From positions 1 to 17,666 of the forward strand of contig JAAMPI010001217.1 in NCBI GenBank assembly GCA_013054445.1: 17,666 nt of DNA, given 5' to 3'. This document shows, in pieces, positions 1 through 8,406 of the stretch. Positions within the stretch are counted from its first letter, which is position 1; each line of letters opens with the position of its first letter. The position numbers were made by a program, and so were the translations under genes. Below the pieces are notes generated by a model that was not told where the DNA came from, searched no databases, and was given only the letters and a program-made list of their open reading frames with translations. The stretch comes from Cudoniella acicularis (lineage: Eukaryota; Ascomycota; Leotiomycetes; Helotiales; Helotiaceae).

Positions 1-129
1 GCCACAACCACCTATATAGCTATATAGATTTCCTATGTTAGAGCTTCGTGGTCAACTCATACTCTTAGCAATAAGATAACATTCTACAAAGATTTGCTTT
101 GACACTTCTAAGACGATTAAACCAACGCC

Positions 130-137
130 TCACGTGA
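130..137. promoter_or_regulatory. TCACGTGA palindrome (bHLH/Cbf1-type E-box), copy 1
   Basis: A perfect 8-bp palindrome with a CACGTG core. It is the kind of site bound by fungal bHLH factors of the Cbf1 class (established for the family). Occupancy here is inference. A second identical octamer lies 320 bp to the right. Confidence 0.35.
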
Positions 138-449
138 TATCGCCATACTACGTGGCCGTAGAACGTTACAGGAGGTACCAGCTCTTCAAAACCGATTCGT
201 CGTGACTCGCGCGATGACGTATGCTGGGCGTACTTAAACCATTATGAATCTTTTAACGGGTGGGACATAAGTGAATACGTGCTTATTCAGTTCGCTTCTC
301 AGTTCCTCAAATTCATAGACAGAACGTTTCAAGATGGATTGAATGAGATGACAAGAGGTTGAATTGAAGCTTTCCAAGCCCCTTTTTTGATTTTAGTGGG
401 GTGAAGAAAAGCCGCTAGACACACCCCCACTGTGGTCACTGTCACGGTG

Positions 450-457
450 TCACGTGA
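450..457. promoter_or_regulatory. TCACGTGA palindrome (bHLH/Cbf1-type E-box), copy 2
   Basis: Second perfect copy of the octamer. It follows two further TCAC motifs (436-439 and 442-445), so TCAC recurs three times in about 20 bases. A regulatory role is inferred from the motif only. Confidence 0.35.
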
Positions 458-809
458 AAGGCACTATTATTGCGTCGATATCTCTAAAACATATTTTATT
501 AATTTAGTGGGCATATTATAGGACCAAGAGTAACTGTTATGAAAATGAGACCCGAAATTAAGTATTATTTATTCTAAAAGATGGGTTGTGTTGCGGTAAA
601 TGCGATAAGGTTGATTAAATCCTCCAGTTTATATCTCGGTCGGAGGTGAGATATAATACGAACCACTAATATTTCCTCTGCACTTCACTGTTTGAGCGTA
701 TAAAAAGCGGCTGTTTGTATTTGTGCACCTGCATGAGTGTAGTGGTATTTGTCTTTAAAAGAGGAAAGCTTAATTGAAATACAGGTGATATTACAATTTA
801 TATCGTTAT

Positions 810-1927
810 TCATCGCTTGTTAACACACAAACAAAAGGGTATCTCTATTTCCCATGCGTTCACAATGAAAGCCATGCGCTTCCTCCTTTCCCTTTTCCCC
901 TTTCTCCTCATACCCCATATTCCAGGAGCAGACCCTCTAACCCTCTCACCACAACCCCACAACGAAAACACCCACCACCTATTCCCAGTCCTAATATCAA
1001 ACTGCTCAGAAGTCTTGCACCTATCCTCACACTCACACCCCATCACTCTTAGTAACCCCGACTCCACCGTATCCGTCAACTTCCCCTCTACCAACTTCCC
1101 CACATTATCCACAAAATACTGATTATTATCACCAACCACATTCCCCGCAGGAAAATACTCACAAACAACATACCAACCGGGCGTCCCATCTTTTCCCTGG
1201 CAACTGGCTCTTCCGCAACCTACACTTGTTGTGTTTTTCCAAACTAATTGTGTGAAGTGACCGGTTTTTTCGCTGAAGCCGGGGGAATTCCAGTTGTAGA
1301 ATTCGCGCTCGAGGCCCCAGGCGTCGATTGAGGAAGAGGCGTTGGAGGCGCCTGCTACGAGGTTTTCGCCTGTTGGTCCGCCCTGGAGTTGGTTAGTTGT
1401 AGATTTGGTAATTTCCCTATTTGAAGAAAGAAGAGGGATAGAGAGGGAGAGGAAAACAAGAAGAGAGGATGGGGAAGTAAAGGTGGGCAGATTGGAAAAA
1501 CCAGCGAAAATTCCGGCAAGCCAACCCTCCCCGTTCACCCTCTTCCTCTCCCTTCCATCCCCATCTCTATTCCCAAACCCCCACATCAAAACCAAAAACC
1601 AAACTCCAATCCTTCACTCACCGAATGCACAAACCCACACCGTCCCGCCCAATTCCCCGCATAAACCGCACTCGTCTCATTCCAAATCAACGCACTAGCA
1701 TTATGCTCCTGTCTATAAAAATTATGCGCCACAAGCACATCATTCTGAAACGTAGCATTATCGCTGAAACTCGTACTGCTGACGGTGGCTGCTGACGTTG
1801 CACTGCTGGTTATGGTTATTGTTGAGGCGATAATTGTTGTCGGTGTTGATGCGTGTGTTGAGGGAAGAAGGATGGTGAGGATGGCGAGGAGGAAGGAGGG
1901 GAATGGTAGGTGAGAAGAGGGGTGCAT
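810..1927 (-). CDS. Secreted CAP-superfamily (SCP/PR-1/Pry-like) protein, two exons
   Basis: Exon 1 is 1927-1622, the intron 1621-1383 (239 nt; donor GTGAGT, branch CTAAC, acceptor CAG), and exon 2 1382-810. The start ATG opens a hydrophobic signal peptide, with probable cleavage after ...STHA near residue 26. A Ser/Thr-rich linker follows, then the CAP domain. Visible hallmarks are VAHNFYRQEH, CGFVHS joined by splicing to GGPTGENLVAG, the CAP1 signature GHFTQLVWKNTT, the cysteine-containing block VGCGRASC and the CAP2 signature YVVCEYFPAGNVVG. The splice rebuilds the conserved HSGGPxGENL exactly, which supports the intron. Family members are secreted or wall-associated, and Pry-type members bind sterols and fatty acids; that role is inferred here. 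The domain is complete by about residue 195 (NQYFVDNVGK). The remaining roughly 95 residues up to the stop at 812-810 look unlike CAP proteins and include a basic RRKGKRERRKR run. An unrecognised 3' intron or earlier end is possible, so the C-terminus is uncertain. Confidence 0.88.
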
Positions 1928-2965
1928 TTTTAAAAGAGTTGAGGTCGTGGTGTTAGAGCTGCAGGCGAGGAAGGATCTTTGAATGCTCGCTGAGCATAAA
2001 TCGCGATGGAAGGAAATGTAGTAATTTCTAGAAGTAGAGAGATAGGTTGCGTTGCGATGTAATCGAGGGTTATGACGCGACGCAGACGCAAGTAACGCGC
2101 CTTGAATAAGAACTTAACAGTCAAAACTCGATTCTTTTTCTCAAACAAAAAATCATGAATAAACAACCACCTCTCTTTATTCAACCCCCCAAAATACTCA
2201 AGGTACTCGTAAGCTCGTCACTCAACGACAAAGAAAACCGGTCAGATAATTCTCCGACCAGATGCTAACCAACCTCTTATTCTTGATCAACTCAGGTATT
2301 CAGCCCACTGGCCTGTGGGGCCATCTCGTGGGTTTTCAAACCCGTTTCCTGCTTTTGCGGCTTATGGAGAGCGGTTGGTTGAGAGGAGAGGTTCGCGTTG
2401 GCTTTGAGTAGGTGGGCGCTAAGCAGGAAAGGGGGGTGTGACGTCGGTGGGTGCAGGGGTGTGTTGATTGGACAGGGGTTCAGGAACAAGTTAATTTTTA
2501 AGAAAAGGGAATGATTTTCACATAGAAAGAGTGTAGGGTATGAAGGATGATTCAATTTATTCTACGCAGACTCGTATACGGTAGGAGCCGTCAACTGAAG
2601 TGTTGAGTGGCAAGTAGAAGTAGTGTGTACTTAGGTATCGTATCGCATCGTGTCGTTGCATTCACCCATCCATCCATCCATCGCCTATCCTCATACAAGA
2701 AATCTCATTCCTCTGCCTTCACTTCAGTTCATCTCATCTTAACCCGTCAGTGGAGTGTGTTTCCAGTGTCCCATGCATGTCCTCGATTGCTCGTAAAGTG
2801 TTTCCTCCACAAAACGCCATTCCATGCCCTGTCAATCAGTCGCGAATCAAAAGAAACCTGTCCAGCAAGCTCACCAAAATACCCATCCCAAATAAAACAG
2901 CAGAAAATGAACCTGCTCCAAGTTGCCGCTTGGTTGAGGGTTCGAGAATGAACCACGGCGTTCAT
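1928..2965. other. Intergenic: CAP promoter and 3' flank of the trehalose gene
   Basis: Both neighbours are on the minus strand, so this 1.04-kb stretch must hold the upstream region of the CAP gene and the 3' untranslated region of the trehalose subunit gene. Several short open frames occur on both strands. They overlap each other, lack recognisable domains and have low-complexity composition, so I do not call them genes. Confidence 0.6.
2667..2682 (+). repeat. (CATC)4 microsatellite
   Basis: Four uninterrupted CATC units. It lies in the intergenic stretch beyond the 3' end of the trehalose subunit gene. No function is implied. Confidence 0.9.
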
Positions 2966-5900
2966 CTATGAAAGTTGTGCTAGTTTCTGTAGCACTGTCA
3001 AGACTCCTGGTTATTTATTAGTGTAGTTATTTGAATTGTAAGTAAGAGAACACGTACCAGTAACTCCTTGTGTGAGGGTAAAGCCAGCTTCGGTATTGCG
3101 ACTTCCCAGGCTCACAGTGGTAACATGTTGCACAGTTTTTGCTTTCGACAAATCATTAGCCCAACGGAAGATCACTTCGTCATCGCGACCGTCACCAACG
3201 ACCATGAGAAAGTCGACGGGTGATGCATTCTCGGCAGTAGGAGCCATGTTCTTTTCGAGGCCTTCAAAGATCTTCATTGCTGCGGTGCCCTTGGACCAGT
3301 CAATAGGCGCAACAATTACAGCATCTGAAGATCGGTCAGTCACAAGTGCTCGAAATTTTGGGCGAAGAAACCATACCTTCAACTGGAATAGCTTTGACTC
3401 TCTGCTCCTCACAAGCATCATTGATGTGACTGGCACAATCACCTGCCTGGCGACTCGCGCTTTCCTGGTCTTCACAATTCTTATAGTGAAAGATCAAGCT
3501 GCAATGACGACGTTCAATCCACGAACCAGGTGTGCGCTCATGATAATATTGCATGATGCCTTCCACAGATTCTTGCCAAGCATGCATCTGTTCAGGATCG
3601 GCCATCTCAATCCATGATGAGGAGCCGAATTCCTTAAGAAAACAACCATTTTCAGCGATGAGCCCAAGATTTGGCACACGTTTGAAAAGGCGGTCAAGCT
3701 CTTCAGGCTGGCGTCCTGACATAACATAGACAGTGTTGCGCTCATCAACAAGAACGTCATTTAAGACGTCAAGGGTGCGCTACGACAGTCAGTACTGCAG
3801 ATCGGGTGTTGCATTTAACCTACCTTTGGACTCGTGAGAATAATATCGTGTGGTGAGCCCCATGAAGCAAGGGTTCCCTCATAGTCCAAGATGAACAAGC
3901 GTCGCTCCGATTTGCGATAGGATTCACCTAGAGCGTTCACAGATAATCGAGGAACTGAAGTTGTGTCCCGGCGATGCTGTTCAGCATACACTTTGTCCAG
4001 CCTGGTTAGGAAAGCAGTGAACCAGTGTTCAGCAGTGTGGTGCATGACGGCTTCGTATAATTTCCCCCAGCGAAGCTTCTTCTCCTCATCACCCATTTCT
4101 AGGGCGGTCTTGATCGCATCTGCGCATTGGCGGTAATCCCAAGGATTGACAGAGAGTTCGTTTCCACCGAACACTGACGCGGTGCCGGTGAACTCACTCA
4201 GGATGAGTGAACCAAATTTGTTGTGGCCTTCGAATTTGCCATCTTGGCAAAAAAGGTATTCATGAGAAGTCAAATTCATGCCTTCGCGCTGGCTGGCAAT
4301 CATCAGGGCATCGGCAACAGTGAGTAGAGCGAGATACTGAGCATAGCTAATGTCTTGCTTGAGGTAAACAAGAGGTTGGTAGGCTAGGTTCGCCCACGAG
4401 GAATTGACTCTGGTGACAATGTCTGAAACGGTGGCGTCTAGCTCTGCTTGCTCGGTAGTCGAGGTTGCAACCTGAATCATGACCACATGGTCTCGCCATT
4501 CGGGATATTTGTTCAAAAACAACTCGTAGGCGAGAAGCTTTTGTCGAACACCTCGAACGTAGTCCAGCTTGTCACGTGCGACAATCAACTTCTTGCCGCG
4601 ATACCGGTCTTGCATGGTGTTTAGCCATTGTGCAACATCGGGATCGGCACGGTTCATGTCCAAAGCCACGGGATCGATACCGATTGCCAGATTGATTACA
4701 TCCACGAAGCGATCTTCGAGTTGGACCCCATCATTGGTAGCCTCGACACACAGCAGCCTACTGCAGGTTTGCAGGAAGTGGCGTACATACTCGTGAATCT
4801 GGAAGCCAATGAGGTTGGCGCCTAGCATACCTTCAAGCAACTCTTTCCGTACTGCCAGGCATCGGAATACTTCCGAGGAAGGAAATGCGACATGCAGGAA
4901 AAATCCGATTTTTGCATCTGGGAGCTTCTTGCGGATCATGCTGGGTACCAATAGCAAATGATAATCGTGGATCCAAATTACATCTCCTCGTTTCCAGTTC
5001 TTAACGATCTTGTCCGCAAAAGCCTGGTTGACTTTGACATAGTAGACCCACGAATGATCCTCGTATGCCTTGCTTTTCGGATTGTCCGGAATTTGGTAGT
5101 GGAAAACGGGCCAGAGAATTTGCTTGCAATAATGAGTGTAATGCCCATCAAAGTCGCTATCCTTACAAAAAACCGTCAGAGAATCGTATTCGGTTGCCAA
5201 TCTGTCCTCGATATCTTGTTTTTGCTGCGTGTCCTCGAGAACGTCTGTAGGCATACCAAGTGTCCCAACCCAAATCTTGTCATTGAGTTTTCCGTTCCGA
5301 ACTGCTGCTTGTACCGCATTTCGAAGGCCTCCGTTTCCTTGGTCTGCGGGTACGACTGTCCAGTCAGCATGGGCAAACACGCGATCGTGGCTTTCACTTC
5401 GCCCACCAACTTGGGGTTGGCGGACTCCAGCTCTACCGAGTTGCTCTGCCTTCTCCACAGTCTTATTGTGCTTCAATATGTCTGCCGGAGGTGGAGAGCT
5501 CGCTCGCGATCGAGGCTGGGTGAAAAGTTTGCCAGTTCCCCAAGCGGGAGAATGAGGGTCGCTGGGCGCAATTGTCGATCGAGGCCCCTCTTGCTTTGGG
5601 AAGTGTCCGCGCAAGTCTGGATTGTCCTTCTGGGCGAAAAATTCATCATGGTCAGGTTCTGTTGGAGTGCGCGGAGGGGTTATGTCCCGCTGGCTAAACA
5701 AACTGAGCTTTTCCGAGGTATCGATTTTCGTTCGTCTGGGAGGAGTCGGTCGCCCGCGAGAAGAGGTCGAGGTAGGGAGGGTAAAATTGATGGTATTAGG
5801 GAGAAAGCTGTACAATGTCTGCGGTTAGCAAAGTGCAACTGAGACAAAGTGACGCAACGTCACAGAGAGTTGCGGGTTTGAATTGTCAGAGCTGTCGCTT

Positions 5901-6037
5901 GTCTGATGTTTTTACAGCCGCAAGTAAAGCTCGGTCCACCAGAACAAGTTGGCGGAGGCGTGTTGTAGGTGTAGAGCTCGCTCAATTGGAGGTTGTTCGG
6001 GATGTAGAACTTACAGCGAAACCACAAAGACCGTCAT
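2966..6037 (-). CDS. Regulatory (Tps3/Tsl1-type) subunit of the trehalose-6-phosphate synthase/phosphatase complex
   Basis: Exons: 6037-6015, 5807-3824, 3779-3377, 3324-3058 and 3006-2966; 905 residues. Introns are 207, 44, 52 and 51 nt, with canonical borders and branch-like sites (CTAAC, CTGAC, CTGAC, CTAAT). The 23-nt first exon gives MTVFVVS and the splice restores LFLPNTINF, matching the conserved N-terminus of yeast Tps3/Tsl1. Residues about 15-150 are Ser/Thr/Pro-rich and probably disordered. Residues about 155-625 form a GT20 domain (WIHDYHLLL, FLHVAFPSSEVFR, LSEFTG). Residues about 645-905 form a HAD/TPP-like domain (LDYEGTL, VYVMSGR, IAENGCFLKE, VGDGRDDE). Catalytic positions are altered: the SNRLP-type N-loop is not visible, ERLDYxKG has become DKLDYVRG (about 419-426), RDGMN has become REGMN (about 515), and DxD has become DYE (649-651). 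These changes argue for a non-catalytic scaffold rather than Tps1 or Tps2. In yeast, Tps3/Tsl1 stabilise and regulate the cytosolic complex; that role is inferred here. The last exon ends ...VTGVLTVLQKLAQLS. Confidence 0.93.
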
Positions 6038-6790
6038 CTTAAGAGCTTGTGCGGGTGCTCAAGACCAGGTCGCCGGACCGAGAAAAGAGAGGAAGCAGTC
6101 CTGAGGTAGAGAAATTGCGCAATCATGAGCTTTGGTGGATGATTGACGAGGTGTTGTTATAAAAGAGGGAAGGAAGGATGCAACAAGGTTTTGCGGTTTT
6201 GCGGGGGGTGGGCTGATTTGCGCGTCAATGGTTGCTTGTTGCGTGGTGTGGACCGGATCTTTGTCTGATGGATTCAAAGTCTAATAGAGACCAGCCGAGA
6301 AACCTCGAGGGCGCTTCTAGAATTTGAGGTATTTAGTCTCTGCCACAACTTAGACATAGCGCAACGCAGCAGGCGGGCTGGAGCAGTTACAAATAGTATA
6401 TGGTACGATGCGCATACGAACTAGGCCTGTTGCACAAGACAGGTCATCCGCTGTATTCGCGATATGATATGCCGGCTTTCCTGGAATGGAAAACTTTGAA
6501 GTAACAGAACATGAGGGGCCAACAAAACATGTGTCGCTGTCGCACCTCCAAGATAATTTTTTCCGACGTCAGGAACGCGAGCGTACCGTACGGCTGCATG
6601 TGGGACTTGCTGGCCAGGATTTGATGCAGGTTTCTAAGCTCGGCTAAAGCGGCGTGCCCGGCAGAATTGACCTTTTCCATGTCAGCGCTCGTGAGTCGTG
6701 AATTTAGCAATCGCAGCCCTGCATATGTCAAACTGGCTCACTGGACTCTACCTACGTACGCAGGACACTCGCTGGTCGCCGTGGGGGAGG

Positions 6791-6840
6791 AGGGGAAGGA
6801 GGGGCAGGTTACGAGAGAGCTTGCCTCTGGAGAATAGGGG
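6791..6840. promoter_or_regulatory. Cluster of three AGGGG (STRE-like) elements
   Basis: AGGGG occurs at 6791-6795, 6800-6804 and 6836-6840, about 0.75-0.8 kb upstream of the trehalose subunit start codon. AGGGG/CCCCT is the stress-response element bound by Msn2/Msn4-type C2H2 factors in yeast, and trehalose genes there are classic targets (established). Use of these copies is inference. They sit in a purine-rich run, so chance occurrence is a real alternative. Confidence 0.3.
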
Positions 6841-7801
6841 GGGGAGCAGTGCTGCCCAAGCACGTCTCAGGGTCGACTAGTAACAAGTTACAGCGTGGGA
6901 TTCCTTGGGACAGTTGGGAGTCTTGGGAGACGCATGGCTATTCAGAAGCTCCATCTGAGCGAAAGAGCACGCGAAACCATGATGCATGGACGCAGACGCG
7001 CTGGCTTCAACCTTATCCCAACCGTCAAGATCGGCCTCCTCAGCCACACTTCCGCCGCTTTTCTCAGGAAGCTAACGTCTATGTGCGGATGTCTCAGACT
7101 GTCCAGACTGCCCCAGGTGTTCCGCAGGGGCCGGATCTGAACGGTTCGGGACGACAGCTCGATGGGCCACTCACCAGTTGCCTGCTAAAGGCGTGTCAAC
7201 GTTACTGGATCTACCCGTTCCCCAACCTCCTTATCCCCCTCGCTGGAAAACACTCTCAAAATGCTGCGCCGCCAGCAAATACCCCCCATCATCGTTATCA
7301 AATCGAACAAGACCTGAGCCGACTCTTTCCGACTGATTGATTGCTGACGACGGATCGTGCTTTTCCATAATGCCGAATCAGCTGAGTTGATATATCGGCC
7401 AAATAAGAAAATATCGCGGCAACGCCAGCAAGCAATGCACCCTATCCGTTCCGTTGGGCATTGCATCGTTATCACACCTCACATTTCTGAGCGGCCCGTC
7501 GAGGACGGGACAGGGCGCAAGCACCAACCTGTTGGGTTGGCAGGGTTGCTGTCGTGGCGCCTCCTCCCGCTGTGCTTTTGTGCTCTCATGTTTCTGTATC
7601 AGTTGAAGGAGAAAAAGGAGAATGGGGAAAAGGAAATGCTGTGCAACATGATCTTGAATCACGCGAACATAGTTGCGTGATCGTGGCAAGGAAAAGGTTT
7701 GATGCCCAACAACATTGTTATGAACTGATGCTATCCAATAGAAGCTTCATCGCCGATCTTCCATCGCGTCTGGAGGCGATTCAAGACATCAGATGATGTT
7801 G

Positions 7802-7822
7802 CACTCGATGAGCAATCGAGTG
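7802..7822. repeat. Perfect 8-bp inverted repeat with 5-nt loop
   Basis: CACTCGAT, loop GAGCA, ATCGAGTG. The hairpin lies in the gene-free stretch about 0.6 kb beyond the Pch2 stop codon. No U-run or other RNA feature accompanies it. It could be a structured element or chance. Confidence 0.5.
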
Positions 7823-7843
7823 GGGAGTTTCAAAGATGGCTGT

Positions 7844-7865
7844 GAGCTTCGGCACGAGCTTCGGC
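7844..7865 (+). repeat. Two direct copies of GAGCTTCGGC
   Basis: The decamer occurs at 7844-7853 and again at 7856-7865, separated by two bases. It is close to the hairpin at 7802-7822. No function is assigned. Confidence 0.8.
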
Positions 7866-7952
7866 TTGCCAAGAAAGAACAACCCTCGAAAGGAACATGG
7901 AGAGAAATGGAAACTCCCTTCTTGTAGTGTGTGTTGCTATCTTTGGAGTTTG

Positions 7953-8268
7953 TGCTACTTGTTAACCATTCTGCCACAGACAATACAATATTATGGCTAC
8001 AGAAAATGATACCGTTCAAGAAATGCAATATCGACTACTCGCTAATTATTGCGCTTTGTGCCGCCGATACAAAAGCTATCGAGCCAAGGACTTTTCCCAT
8101 GGCGCGCTTTCATTCCTTTGCTCACAAACCATATCTAGGCATAATAGTCGATGCTAATGGTGGGCAGACGACAGGAGCTATTCTTTTGAATGTTGTTGAC
8201 ACATAGTTGACAAACCAACAAGTGCCGAGCTCTTGTGTTCCGTCAAGCCCTATCTGCTACTTGTTAAC
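7953..8268 (+). repeat. Dispersed 14-bp direct repeat TGCTACTTGTTAAC
   Basis: Identical copies lie at 7953-7966 and 8255-8268. A third, diverged relative lies at 8035-8054 and differs from the extended second copy (8257-8276) only by transitions. These may be remnants of an old degenerate repeat. The total length is too short to name a mobile element. Confidence 0.45.
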
Positions 8269-8406
8269 TATTGCACGATGCTATCGATATCGGACAACTC
8301 CGTACAAGAGCAAAGACTATCGCCAGTGTCACCATCCTATTCGGAAGTCTTGGTCCGAATCTTACGCGAGCTGCTTCCACTTGTCCCTGCGCTTCCGTAG
8401 ATGACC

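Larger units (their letters stand above)
1..809. other. Gene-free left flank
   Basis: No reading frame of useful length or recognisable protein is present on either strand. The stretch is AT-rich, notably around 480-560. It contains two TCACGTGA palindromes (annotated separately) and a TATAAAA at 699-705 on the plus strand. It is the 3' flank of the CAP gene to its right. It may also be the upstream region of a gene lying to the left of the window, but this cannot be decided from the sequence. Confidence 0.6.
6038..8406. other. Long intergenic stretch without a supportable gene
   Basis: This holds the upstream region of the trehalose subunit gene at its left end and the 3' flank of the Pch2 gene at its right end. 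The longest frames (6849-7340 plus, 163 codons; 7357-7680 plus; 6444-6731 minus, 95 codons) have no recognisable domains and are contradicted by similar-sized frames on the opposite strand. The most protein-like piece is a hydrophilic, helix-compatible segment on the minus strand at about 6676-6550. Three AGGGG elements, a hairpin and short degenerate repeats are listed separately. A small spliced gene or a non-coding transcript cannot be excluded. Confidence 0.5.

Noticed and set aside
1342..1698. 118-codon plus-strand frame
   Set aside because: Antisense to the CAP intron and exon borders. Low-complexity Ser/Pro/Arg text arising from purine/pyrimidine tracts.
2607..2951. Overlapping plus-strand frames in the CAP/trehalose intergenic region
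   Set aside because: Three mutually overlapping frames on both strands, none with domain-like text. They lie where a 3' untranslated region and a promoter are expected.
2936..2957. GGTTCGAGAATGAACC resembling a tRNA T-arm
   Set aside because: The T-loop-like sequence has no matching acceptor, D or anticodon arms in the preceding 80 bases, so it is only a short inverted repeat.
3072..3617. 181-codon plus-strand frame
   Set aside because: Antisense shadow of the phosphatase-like domain exons and their introns.
4958..5842. 294-codon plus-strand frame
   Set aside because: It is the antisense shadow of the conserved trehalose subunit coding exon, whose protein is recognisable throughout.
6849..7340. 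163-codon open frame on the plus strand
   Set aside because: It has no recognisable domain, is rich in Pro/Gln/Arg without clear pattern, and comparable frames exist in the other plus frame and on the minus strand. Probably a chance frame in GC-richer intergenic DNA.
7357..7680. 107-codon plus-strand frame with one hydrophobic stretch followed by a Lys/Glu-rich end
   Set aside because: An equally long frame covers the same bases on the minus strand. The single hydrophobic run and charged end come from simple T- and GA-rich sequence. No splice or family support.
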